A DNA stretch of 64,000 nucleotides, taken from positions 620,001 through 684,000 of the forward strand of contig NZ_FNKY01000001.1 in the NCBI RefSeq assembly GCF_900103165.1, given 5' to 3'. This document shows positions 38,221 to 46,556 of this stretch, in pieces. Origin of the DNA: Nitrosospira multiformis (GTDB lineage Bacteria; Pseudomonadota; Gammaproteobacteria; Burkholderiales; Nitrosomonadaceae). Position 1 is the first letter of the stretch. Every line of letters begins with the position of its first letter. The translations under genes and the position numbers were made by a program. The notes under the pieces are model-generated. The model was not told where the DNA came from, made no database searches, and was given only the letters and a program-made list of their open reading frames with translations.

Positions 38221-39618
38221 TTGTTTCGTATTTATAATCATTACGTTTCCAGAACCACAGTCTTGCTTATCAGTACAGAAGTTTTTGTGCTGATGGTGGT
38301 GTTTTACCTGGGTACTGGCCTTCGGTTCTTTAGTCAAATCGACTTGCTGCCTTTTTCCCTCTCCTCCTTGTTTCCAGTGGCCGGTACTTTCACTTCCGTC
38401 ATGATTCTGAGCATGGCGGCAATGGGAATGTATCAACTGGATTCCCGGCCGGATATCAAAGACACTTTATTCCGTCTCATGCCGTCGATGCTGCTGGGAT
38501 TTGGAATCATGACCTTGATTTTTTATCTGCTGCCCGATCTTTATTCCGGTCGCGGCATACTCGGGCTGGTGATGCTACTTGCTTTGTCCGGGATTCTTCT
38601 GACACGAGCAGCATTTCTTAAATGGTCCAGTCTGGGAATTCTGGAGTCGCGGGCCATCGTGCTCGGTATCGGTAATAAGGCAAAGGAGTTCATCAGTCAG
38701 ATCAAAAAAGATCCTCACCGCGGGGGATTCAAAATCATTGGTTTTGTTCCGCTGCCGGATGAAGATCTCCAAGTGCCATCCTCCGCAGTCTTGCCGAAGG
38801 TGGAGCCTTTGATATCCTTGGCTAACCGATACGGCGCGAGTGAAATCATCATTGCGATTCAGGAGCGGCGTGGCGGCTGCTTTCCTATCCAGGATTTGCT
38901 GGAATGCAAGTTGAACGGGATCAAAGTGACAGATTCAGCGGCTTTTTTTGAGCGGGAACATGGCCAGATTCGAGTAAATTCCCTTTACCCAAGCTGGCTG
39001 GTTTTTGGCGGAGGGTTCGATCAGAGCCCTCTTAGATCGGGCATCAAGCGAGCTTTCGATTTGATCGCAAGCGGGATCCTTCTGGTCATTACGTTACCTG
39101 TCATGCTGGTTACCGCCCTATGCATTCTTATTGAGGATGGTGCTCCTATTTTTTACCGGCAGGAGAGGGTCGGCAAAGGAGGGAGAACATTCATGGTTCT
39201 AAAGTTTCGCAGTATGAGAAATGACGCGGAGAAGAGTGGAAAACCCCAATGGGCGGCCGCAGACGATCCTCGAACAACCCGGGTGGGCAGGATTATCCGG
39301 AAGCTGAGAATTGATGAGCTTCCCCAGATATTCAACGTTTTGAATGGCGAAATGAGTTTTGTCGGTCCGCGTCCGGAAAGACCCTATTTTGTGAATCAGC
39401 TCTGCACGGAAGTTCCTTATTACAATGTAAGGCACAGCATTAAGCCGGGGATAACCGGATGGGCTCAAGTTCGCTATGGGTATGGCGCCTCGCTGGAAGA
39501 TGCCCTAGAAAAGCTTCAGTATGATCTGTACTATGTAAAGAACCACAGTTTGTTCCTTGATATCATTATCTTGATAGATACCATTGAAGTTGTGGTTCTC
39601 GGCAAGGGCGGGAGATGA
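38221..39618 (+). CDS. Exosortase A-associated sugar transferase (EpsB_2-type undecaprenyl-phosphate glycosyltransferase)
   Basis: A 465-residue polyprenyl-phosphate hexose-1-phosphate transferase that starts exopolysaccharide repeat synthesis on the inner membrane. About four N-terminal helices, a Rossmann-like CoA-binding domain (AIVLGIGNKAKEFISQI near residue 145), a fifth helix (LIASGILLVITLPVML), then the catalytic C-terminal domain with FYRQERVGKGGRTFMVLKFRSMR and FVGPRPERPYFV. The start is a TTG at 38221 with GGAGGGG ahead; it gives LFRIYNHYVSR, the normal family N-terminus. This subfamily (TIGR03013) goes with PEP-CTERM/exosortase systems. prsK and prsR follow. Confidence 0.92.
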   Translation: MFRIYNHYVSRTTVLLISTEVFVLMVVFYLGTGLRFFSQIDLLPFSLSSLFPVAGTFTSVMILSMAAMGMYQLDSRPDIKDTLFRLMPSMLLGFGIMTLIFYLLPDLYSGRGILGLVMLLALSGILLTRAAFLKWSSLGILESRAIVLGIGNKAKEFISQIKKDPHRGGFKIIGFVPLPDEDLQVPSSAVLPKVEPLISLANRYGASEIIIAIQERRGGCFPIQDLLECKLNGIKVTDSAAFFEREHGQIRVNSLYPSWLVFGGGFDQSPLRSGIKRAFDLIASGILLVITLPVMLVTALCILIEDGAPIFYRQERVGKGGRTFMVLKFRSMRNDAEKSGKPQWAAADDPRTTRVGRIIRKLRIDELPQIFNVLNGEMSFVGPRPERPYFVNQLCTEVPYYNVRHSIKPGITGWAQVRYGYGASLEDALEKLQYDLYYVKNHSLFLDIIILIDTIEVVVLGKGGR

Positions 39619-39640
39619 TTCCTGGAAGCGGCAACAAGCC

Positions 39641-41725
39641 ATGCTGACCACTATCGCGACAGCCAGTTACACAATGTCCGCTGCGGCATATTTTTTTCTG
39701 GCCGTGCTTTTGTTAACTCGCTGGCGGGGCCGGTTACACGGAATCATACTACCCGTCGCGTGCCTCTTTTCCGCTCTTTGGGCGGCAACGCTTGCTTATC
39801 AGGCCAATCAGCCGCCTTCCCTTTCACTTCTGACAGATATTGTGGAGATCCTCAGAAACGCGGGCTGGACTGCTTTTCTGATAGTACTGCTGGGACCTTA
39901 TCGGCAGGTAGAATCCTCCTCCATTATTTCAAGGATCAGGCCGGCCATAGCGGTTATCGTAGTGCTTTACCTGGCGTGCCTCGCCGTGGCTCTCTACGCT
40001 CACGGAGACTTCAATCTTTCGTCGCATCAAACCATCGATTTTAATAATAGCATTGCTGGAAGCGTGGCAATGGCAATTGTTGGCATGATCCTGGTGGAAC
40101 AGCTTTATAGAAATACCCCGATAAAACAGCGATGGGGAATAAAGTTCGCCTGCCTCGGAATCGGCGGAATTTTTGTCTATGATTTTTATCTGTACAGCGA
40201 TGCATTGCTGCTCAAACATGTGAACCCCGAGATCTGGACGGCGCGTGGCATCGTCAACGCATTGGTTGTTCCGCTGATTGCCGTGTCGGCCGCGCGAAAT
40301 CCACAATGGTCATTGGGTATCACGGTATCGCGCCGTATTCTGTTCTATTCAGTGGCACTGTTTGGCGCTGCGGCCTATTTACTGGCGATGGCTGCAGCCG
40401 GTTACTACCTTCGTTTTTTTGGTGGAAGCTGGGGCACGGTCATGCAGGTCACTTTCTTGTTTGGTGCTGTGGTCCTGCTGTTGCTCGTGATGTTCTCCGG
40501 TACCTTACGCTCCTGGCTCAGGGTCTTCATCAGTAAGCATTTTTTCAGCTATAACTACGACTATCGGGAGGAATGGCTACATTTTACGCGTACGCTTTCG
40601 AGGGGCGAGCATGCGCTGGGTGAGCGTGTCATCCAGGCTCTGGCCCAATTGGTGGAAAGTCCTGGCGGTGGCTTGTGGATCAGCCGGGAATCCGGCGATT
40701 GCGAACCTGTGGCTCATTGGAATATGCCCATGGCAGGAGGGCTTGAACCTATTAATAGTTCATTCTGCAAGTTTCTGGAACAGAAGGAATGGGTCATCGA
40801 ATTACAGGAATATGCGACTAATCCGGAAAAATACTTGGCAATCACCTTGCCTCAATGGTTACAGGCCATTCCCAAAGCACGGCTGGTAGTACCGCTGATT
40901 CAGCACCGGAAATTACTTGGCTTTGTCGTGCTGGCTGAGCCCAGAAGTAGCGTTAAGCTGAACTGGGAAGTGAGCGATCTGCTTAAGGTTGCCGGTAATC
41001 AGGCGGCAAGTTATCTTGCACAACACGAGGCGGCCAACGCGTTGCTGGTGGCGCGTCAATTTGAATCCTTTAATCGCATGTCAACCTTTGTGGTGCATGA
41101 CTTGAAGAATCTGGTTTCCCAGTTATCGCTCTTGCTTTCCAATGCTGAAAAACATAAAAAAAATCCGGAATTTCAAAAGGATATGCTCGAAACGGTATAT
41201 TTATCCGTGCAGAAAATGAAGCGCCTTCTAGAAAAATTAAGTAGTGGTGATTCCTCGGAAAAAGCCGCCCCGCTGTTTATTGCCGGTTTACTGCAAGAGG
41301 CGGCAAAGAGTAAATCCACTACCGAACCCAAGCCAATTCTTGAAATATTGGATTCCAGCGTGGCGGTATATGCCAACTCGTCGCGTCTTGAGCGAGTCAT
41401 CGGCCATCTCATACAGAACGCAATTGAGGCTACCCCGCGAGACGGCGAGGTTCGGGTTCGGCTCAGAAGAGAAAAAGGTTTTGCGATAGTTGAAATAAAG
41501 GACACAGGGCACGGCATGAGCGAAGAGTTCATTCGCGAGAAGCTTTTCAAGCCTTTTGAGACAACCAAGTCAGCAGGCATGGGGATAGGAGTGTTTGAAA
41601 GTAAGGAGTATGTGTCTGAACTGGGAGGAGAACTTGAGGTTGTCAGTAGTGAATCAGGGGGCACTATTTTCCGTGTAATCCTGCCTCTTCATCAAAACGA
41701 CCGTGCGGCTGAAGTCATTACGTAA
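39641..41725 (+). CDS. prsK: PEP-CTERM system sensor histidine kinase
   Basis: A membrane histidine kinase of about 694 residues. Eight or more N-terminal helices form the sensor, followed by a GAF-like region (around residues 320-460), and a kinase core with a conserved VHDLKNLVSQLSLLL H-box, LIQNAIEATP N-box and DTGHGMSEEF / GMGIGVF G-boxes. This is the PrsK layout (TIGR02916). The frame opens at 39584, inside the sugar transferase gene; the ATG at 39641 starts the first helix. Partner is the PrsR regulator encoded next. Confidence 0.92.
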   Translation: MLTTIATASYTMSAAAYFFLAVLLLTRWRGRLHGIILPVACLFSALWAATLAYQANQPPSLSLLTDIVEILRNAGWTAFLIVLLGPYRQVESSSIISRIRPAIAVIVVLYLACLAVALYAHGDFNLSSHQTIDFNNSIAGSVAMAIVGMILVEQLYRNTPIKQRWGIKFACLGIGGIFVYDFYLYSDALLLKHVNPEIWTARGIVNALVVPLIAVSAARNPQWSLGITVSRRILFYSVALFGAAAYLLAMAAAGYYLRFFGGSWGTVMQVTFLFGAVVLLLLVMFSGTLRSWLRVFISKHFFSYNYDYREEWLHFTRTLSRGEHALGERVIQALAQLVESPGGGLWISRESGDCEPVAHWNMPMAGGLEPINSSFCKFLEQKEWVIELQEYATNPEKYLAITLPQWLQAIPKARLVVPLIQHRKLLGFVVLAEPRSSVKLNWEVSDLLKVAGNQAASYLAQHEAANALLVARQFESFNRMSTFVVHDLKNLVSQLSLLLSNAEKHKKNPEFQKDMLETVYLSVQKMKRLLEKLSSGDSSEKAAPLFIAGLLQEAAKSKSTTEPKPILEILDSSVAVYANSSRLERVIGHLIQNAIEATPRDGEVRVRLRREKGFAIVEIKDTGHGMSEEFIREKLFKPFETTKSAGMGIGVFESKEYVSELGGELEVVSSESGGTIFRVILPLHQNDRAAEVIT

Positions 41726-41902
41726 GATCAACTTTTATTCAATTTCCAGTGTTTAAGTTGAAACTGGATAACTTCCGGTGGCAGCAAAGGTGAGTTTTCC
41801 CATGACTGTCAATTCTGGAAAAGCGATGGTATTGCGTGGCTTCTCTGCGGATAGGCGCTCCGAAATTATGGCAAGATTGAATTCATGCAATGAAGTCCGA
41901 AA

Positions 41903-43276
41903 ATGAACGAACGAGAGGCGCAAGTGAATCAGGATAAGAGAAGTTTGCTGGTGATCGAGGATGATCCCGGTTTGCAGAAACAGCTCCGCTGGAGCTTTGA
42001 TGGCTATGAAGTATTGGTGGCGGGAGATCGTGAAAGTGCGCTTGCGCTGGTTCGACGGCATGAGCCAGCGGTTGTCACCATGGATTTGGGACTTCCCCCC
42101 GACCCGGATGGGGCCTCCGAAGGATTGGCTACGCTAAAACAGATACTTGAGCTTGCGCCGGATACCAAGTTGATTGTTCTTACGGGTAATCAGGATCATG
42201 GGAATGCGTTAAAAGCGATTGGTCTGGGCGCTTACGATTTTCATCAAAAACCTTTCGACCCCGAGATGCTGGGCCTGGTAGTCGAAAGAGCTTTCTATCT
42301 GTATGCATTGCAGCAGGAGAATCGAAGGTTATTGCAGATTCAGACAAATTTACCCATAAATGGCATTATCACCCGTGATCCGGGAATGATTAAAGTATGC
42401 CGCAATGTGGAGAAAGTGGCTTCATCGGACGCTACGGCAATCCTGCTGGGCGAGAGCGGAACGGGAAAGGAAATTCTGGCAAGAGCTCTTCACCATTCGA
42501 GTGCCAGGCAGGGGAAACGTTTCATGGCCATCAATTGCGCGGCGATCCCCGAAGCACTTTTAGAAAGTGAATTATTCGGCTATGAAAAAGGCGCTTATAC
42601 GGGCGCAGCCAAGCTGACGCTGGGTAAGATCGAGCTTGCCAACGAGGGCACTTTCTTTCTTGATGAGGTGGGTGATCTGCCCATGTCGCTTCAGGCAAAA
42701 CTTCTCCGTTTCTTGCAGGAGAGAGTGATTGAAAGAGTTGGCGGACGAAAAGAGATCCCGGTGGACGTACGTATCGTATGTGCAACGCACCAGAACCTGA
42801 AGAAATTGATAGAGGAAGGGCGCTTTCGTGAAGATCTTTATTATCGCCTGAGTGAAATCGTCATTACCATTCCTCCTCTGCGGGAGCGAGTGGGTGACGC
42901 CGCGTTGCTGGCGCATCACTTCAAGAATAAATTCTCTGTTCAGGAAAAACGCCCCTCATTGAATTTCAGTCAGGAGGCGCTCGCCGCGATTGAAGGCCAT
43001 CCGTGGCCAGGCAATGTCCGAGAAATGGAGAACTGCATCAAGCGTGCCGTTATCATGGCCGATGGTCCCGTGATCAACGCGGAAGATCTCGGGTTGCAGG
43101 CTTCAATTACTCCGATGGAACCCATTAACCTTCGCCAGATCCGTGAAAAGGCGGAATGTGATGCCTTGATGAAAGCGCTGGCAAGAGTGGATGGCAACGT
43201 TGTCAAGGCGGCGGAATTATTAGGTGTCAGCCGTCCCACCATTTATGATCTAATGAACCGTTACGGGTTAAAGTAA
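41903..43276 (+). CDS. prsR: PEP-CTERM system sigma-54-dependent response regulator
   Basis: A 457-residue NtrC-type activator (TIGR02915-like). Receiver domain with LLVIEDDPGLQ and phospho-Asp in TMDLGLPP; AAA+ domain with GESGTGKE, GAYTGAAKL (the sigma-54 contact loop, Phe replaced by Tyr), and FFLDEVGDLP; Fis-type helix-turn-helix NVVKAAELLGVSRPTIYDLM at the C-terminus. A GTG at 41924 with a closer ribosome-binding site is an alternative start. It is the expected PrsK partner and would activate exopolysaccharide and PEP-CTERM genes through sigma-54 promoters. Confidence 0.94.
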   Translation: MNEREAQVNQDKRSLLVIEDDPGLQKQLRWSFDGYEVLVAGDRESALALVRRHEPAVVTMDLGLPPDPDGASEGLATLKQILELAPDTKLIVLTGNQDHGNALKAIGLGAYDFHQKPFDPEMLGLVVERAFYLYALQQENRRLLQIQTNLPINGIITRDPGMIKVCRNVEKVASSDATAILLGESGTGKEILARALHHSSARQGKRFMAINCAAIPEALLESELFGYEKGAYTGAAKLTLGKIELANEGTFFLDEVGDLPMSLQAKLLRFLQERVIERVGGRKEIPVDVRIVCATHQNLKKLIEEGRFREDLYYRLSEIVITIPPLRERVGDAALLAHHFKNKFSVQEKRPSLNFSQEALAAIEGHPWPGNVREMENCIKRAVIMADGPVINAEDLGLQASITPMEPINLRQIREKAECDALMKALARVDGNVVKAAELLGVSRPTIYDLMNRYGLK

Positions 43277-43352
43277 GCAAGCTTCCCCTGATCAGTAATC
43301 CTGGATTCGGCAGTTGGTCGCTTAATTTTCACTCATTTTGTCAAGCTCGGCG

Positions 43353-43550
43353 CTATGATACACAAATACTATTTGCATCACGTGCCCTTCACCTTTATGG
43401 CGGGTTCGCTCCAGGCCGGGTTTCAAGATTTTTTCGGCATATGGCGCATTGTTCGCAATGCCCTGGAATGGAATAACCCTATTCCACGTCGTTGCGCCTT
43501 GCCCGGCAACCTCAAAAATCGTACCCTCCACCTGCCCGGCTACCGGATTT
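43353..43550 (+). repeat. Dispersed 5'-leader repeat, interrupted copy before the acyl-CoA ligase gene
   Basis: The core starts TATGATACACAAATACTATT at 43353 and runs to GCGGGTTCGCT at 43410. The expected tail GCTACCGGATTT resumes only at 43539, so about 128 bases interrupt this copy. The intruding DNA contains a short hairpin (TGGAAT...ATTCCA) and no gene. A degenerate 5' end (CCTGGATTCGGCAG) is at about 43300. The rest of the 320-base gap between prsR and the ligase gene shows nothing else. Confidence 0.55.
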
Positions 43551-43596
43551 AATATAATTTGTTCCCCATCACTATTTGATAGACAGGCTTTTTTCA

Positions 43597-45183
43597 ATGG
43601 CAGATCTTGTTCATAAGCTCATTTTTAAGTCCGCAGATCACTTCTCTGACAGCGAAGCGCTGGTTTATCACGGTACGCGGATAGACTATGCGGCTCTGGC
43701 CAGGACGATCGACTCGGCTGGTAAGGCTATGCTTGCTTTGGGACTTGATCGAGGGGAACGCGTCGCGGTTTATCTTGAGAAACGTCCGGAAACAGTTGCC
43801 GCACTGTTCGGTGCCGCGGCCGCTGGAGGTGTTTTCGTACCCGTCAACCCTCTTCTTAAGCCGGAACAGGTGGCCTATATCCTGCGCGATTGCAATGTAA
43901 GAATCCTGATCACGTCGGCTGACCGGCTGAGATTGCTTGCCGCGGCTCTATCGCAGTGCCATGATCTGCATACCGTGATGGTGGTCAACGCAGGGGCGAT
44001 TGCGCCGGCTATCGCCGGCTTGAATGTCATATCCTGGGATGATGCCCTCACTGCCGGCGGGCATGGCAAGGCGCATCACAGTATTGATAGCGATATGGCT
44101 GCGATTCTTTATACTTCCGGCAGTACCGGTAAGCCGAAGGGTGTGGTCCTCTCCCATCGCAACCTGGTAGCCGGGGCGGCGAGTGTGGCTCAGTACCTGA
44201 GAAATGATCCCGATGACCGGATTCTATCAGTACTGCCGCTGAGTTTTGACTACGGGCTGAGTCAGCTTACCACCGCTTTTCATGTAGGCGCGACGAGCGT
44301 TCTGATGAATTATCTGTTGCCGCGGGATATCATCGAGATTGTCGAGAGGGAGCGTATCACGGGCCTCGCCGCGGTGCCCCCCTTGTGGATTCAACTGGCC
44401 CAGTTGAATTGGCCAGCGAACATTTTGTTACGCTATATTACGAATTCGGGCGGAGCAATGCCGCGAGCGACTCTTGATTTGCTGCGCAGCAAAGTTTCCA
44501 ATACCCAAGTATTTCTGATGTATGGCCTCACCGAGGCGTTCCGTTCAACCTTTCTACCTCCGGAGGAAGTGGATAAGCGCCCCGATTCCATCGGTAAGGC
44601 CATACCCAATGCCGAAGTGCTGGTACTACGCGAGGATGGCTCGCTGTGCGCGGCTGGAGAGCCAGGGGAGTTGGTGCATCGTGGAGCCCTGGTTTCCATG
44701 GGATACTGGAATGACCGGGAAAAGACCGCCGAGCGTTTTAAACCCGTCCCTTCCCGTCAGTCGGGGCTACCCATTCCGGAATTGGCGGTATGGTCGGGAG
44801 ATACGGTGCGCATGGATGAAGAAGGCTTTCTTTATTTCATTGGCCGCCGTGATGAAATGATCAAGACATCGGGTTATCGTGTCAGTCCCACCGAAGTGGA
44901 AGAGGTGATTTACGCCACGGAACTCGTAGGAGAAGCTGCCGCCATTGGAATTCCTCATCCCGTGCTGGGTCAGGCCATCGTTCTGGTCGTAACGTCGCGC
45001 AACAATGCAACGCTGGACCATGATGCATTGCTGGCTGCCTGCAAACTTCAGCTTCCTGCTTTCATGCTGCCCAGCCGGATCGAGTCCAGGGAAGGTAATT
45101 TGCCGCGCAATCCCAACGGCAAGATAGACCGTAAACTGCTTGCTCAGACGCTACAAAATGTTTTTATGGAAAATGGCACATGA
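43597..45183 (+). CDS. Acyl-CoA ligase (AMP-forming), exosortase A-associated
   Basis: A 528-residue adenylate-forming enzyme of the ANL superfamily, matching the TIGR03098 group seen near exosortase A. The AMP-binding motif ILYTSGSTGKPKGVVLSHRN is near residue 170; YGLTEAF near residue 308, the SGDTVRMDEEGF block and the catalytic Lys in NGKIDRKLL follow. The substrate is unknown; the next gene overlaps it (ATGA) and encodes a PLP decarboxylase, so the two likely modify a shared small molecule linked to the polysaccharide. The frame opens at 43576, but the ATG at 43597 is the likely start. Confidence 0.9.
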   Translation: MADLVHKLIFKSADHFSDSEALVYHGTRIDYAALARTIDSAGKAMLALGLDRGERVAVYLEKRPETVAALFGAAAAGGVFVPVNPLLKPEQVAYILRDCNVRILITSADRLRLLAAALSQCHDLHTVMVVNAGAIAPAIAGLNVISWDDALTAGGHGKAHHSIDSDMAAILYTSGSTGKPKGVVLSHRNLVAGAASVAQYLRNDPDDRILSVLPLSFDYGLSQLTTAFHVGATSVLMNYLLPRDIIEIVERERITGLAAVPPLWIQLAQLNWPANILLRYITNSGGAMPRATLDLLRSKVSNTQVFLMYGLTEAFRSTFLPPEEVDKRPDSIGKAIPNAEVLVLREDGSLCAAGEPGELVHRGALVSMGYWNDREKTAERFKPVPSRQSGLPIPELAVWSGDTVRMDEEGFLYFIGRRDEMIKTSGYRVSPTEVEEVIYATELVGEAAAIGIPHPVLGQAIVLVVTSRNNATLDHDALLAACKLQLPAFMLPSRIESREGNLPRNPNGKIDRKLLAQTLQNVFMENGT

Positions 45184-46415
45184 GTAATACCCGTCCAAAG
45201 CATGCTCCCGTGACGCAGTTTCCGATTCATGACAACTGTCTCCAGATTGGCGGCATGTCCCTTACGCGTCTGGCGCAACGGGTTGGCAGAACACCTTTCT
45301 ATGCGTATGACCGGCAGCGGATTACCGAACGGGTTGCTTTCCTGCGTCAGCATCTGCCTGCCGAGATTCACCTTCACTACGCCATGAAGGCAAATCCCAT
45401 GCCTGCAATCGTACAGCACATGGCGAGCCTGGTGGATGGGATTGACGTGGCATCGGCAGGCGAAATGAGGGTTGCGCTTGATACGCCCCTGCCGCCGCAT
45501 CTGATCAGTTTTGCCGGGCCGGGAAAGGGCGAAGGTGAGCTCTCTTGTGCGATTGCCGCGGGCATCGTCCTGAATATGGAGTCCGAGCAGGAAATGGAAC
45601 GTATTGCGAGTCTGGGCGCTCATCTCGGCATCCGTCCGAAAGTGGCGGTTCGCGTCAACCCTGATTTCGAGCTCAAGTCCTCCAGCATGAAGATGGGTGG
45701 AGGACCTAAGCAGTTCGGTGTGGATGCGGAGCGCGTCCCCGCCATGCTCACCCGGCTCGGTAAACTCGAACTTGATTTCGAAGGATTTCATATCTTCAGC
45801 GGTTCGCAAAACCTGAAAGTGGCGGCCATCCAGGAGTCTCATGAAAAAACCTTCCAGCTGGGTATTTCTCTGGCTCGGTATGCGCCCGCCCCGGTTCGTC
45901 TGCTGAACATCGGCGGCGGCTTTGGTATTCCTTATTTTCCCGGCGACGAGGCTTTGGATGTCGCAGCGGTGGGCGAGAACTTGCGGCGTCTGCTACCCGA
46001 AGTAAAACGGCAACTTCCCGAGGCACGCATTGTAATCGAACTGGGGCGATATCTGGTTGCAGAGGCCGGTATCTATGTGTGCCGTGTGCTGGAGCGAAAA
46101 GAGTCGAGAGGACAAGTATTCCTGGTGACGGATGGAGGGTTGCATCATCACCTCGCCGCCTCGGGTAATTTTGGCCAGGTAATCCGCAAAAATTACCCGG
46201 TTGTTGTCGGCAACAAGGTGCACGGTAATGAACGTGAAATTGTCTCGGTGGTGGGCCCGCTCTGCACCCCGCTGGATCTCTTGGCGGATCAGATGGAAAT
46301 GTCCAGGGCCGAGATGGGGGACCTGATGGTTGTCTTTCAATCAGGCGCCTACGGCCTGACCGCAAGCCCTACCGCATTCCTCAGCCATCCCGTACCCATT
46401 GAAGTGTTGGTCTAG
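45180..46415 (+). CDS. PLP-dependent decarboxylase, exosortase A-associated
   Basis: A 411-residue fold-type III decarboxylase related to diaminopimelate and ornithine decarboxylases (TIGR03099-like). The PLP Lys is in HYAMKANPMPAI near residue 70, the phosphate-binding Gly-rich loop is LLNIGGGFGIPYF near residue 243, and IELGRYLVAEAG and the active-site Cys in VVGPLCTPLD follow. The start overlaps the ligase stop. It probably acts in the same pathway as that ligase; lysA-type function cannot be excluded by sequence, but the context favours the exosortase A set. Confidence 0.9.
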   Translation: MSNTRPKHAPVTQFPIHDNCLQIGGMSLTRLAQRVGRTPFYAYDRQRITERVAFLRQHLPAEIHLHYAMKANPMPAIVQHMASLVDGIDVASAGEMRVALDTPLPPHLISFAGPGKGEGELSCAIAAGIVLNMESEQEMERIASLGAHLGIRPKVAVRVNPDFELKSSSMKMGGGPKQFGVDAERVPAMLTRLGKLELDFEGFHIFSGSQNLKVAAIQESHEKTFQLGISLARYAPAPVRLLNIGGGFGIPYFPGDEALDVAAVGENLRRLLPEVKRQLPEARIVIELGRYLVAEAGIYVCRVLERKESRGQVFLVTDGGLHHHLAASGNFGQVIRKNYPVVVGNKVHGNEREIVSVVGPLCTPLDLLADQMEMSRAEMGDLMVVFQSGAYGLTASPTAFLSHPVPIEVLV

Positions 46416-46556
46416 GCTGCTAAGCTGTCCGTAATAAAATGTTTGCCTATCTGGAAGATAATGCATGTTGTATGCCGTGGCCGCAAAGTGTGGCATCAAA
46501 TAATCATTAACCAAAAATAATGGAACGGTAATGCTGAGGAAAATGAGGGGATTATT

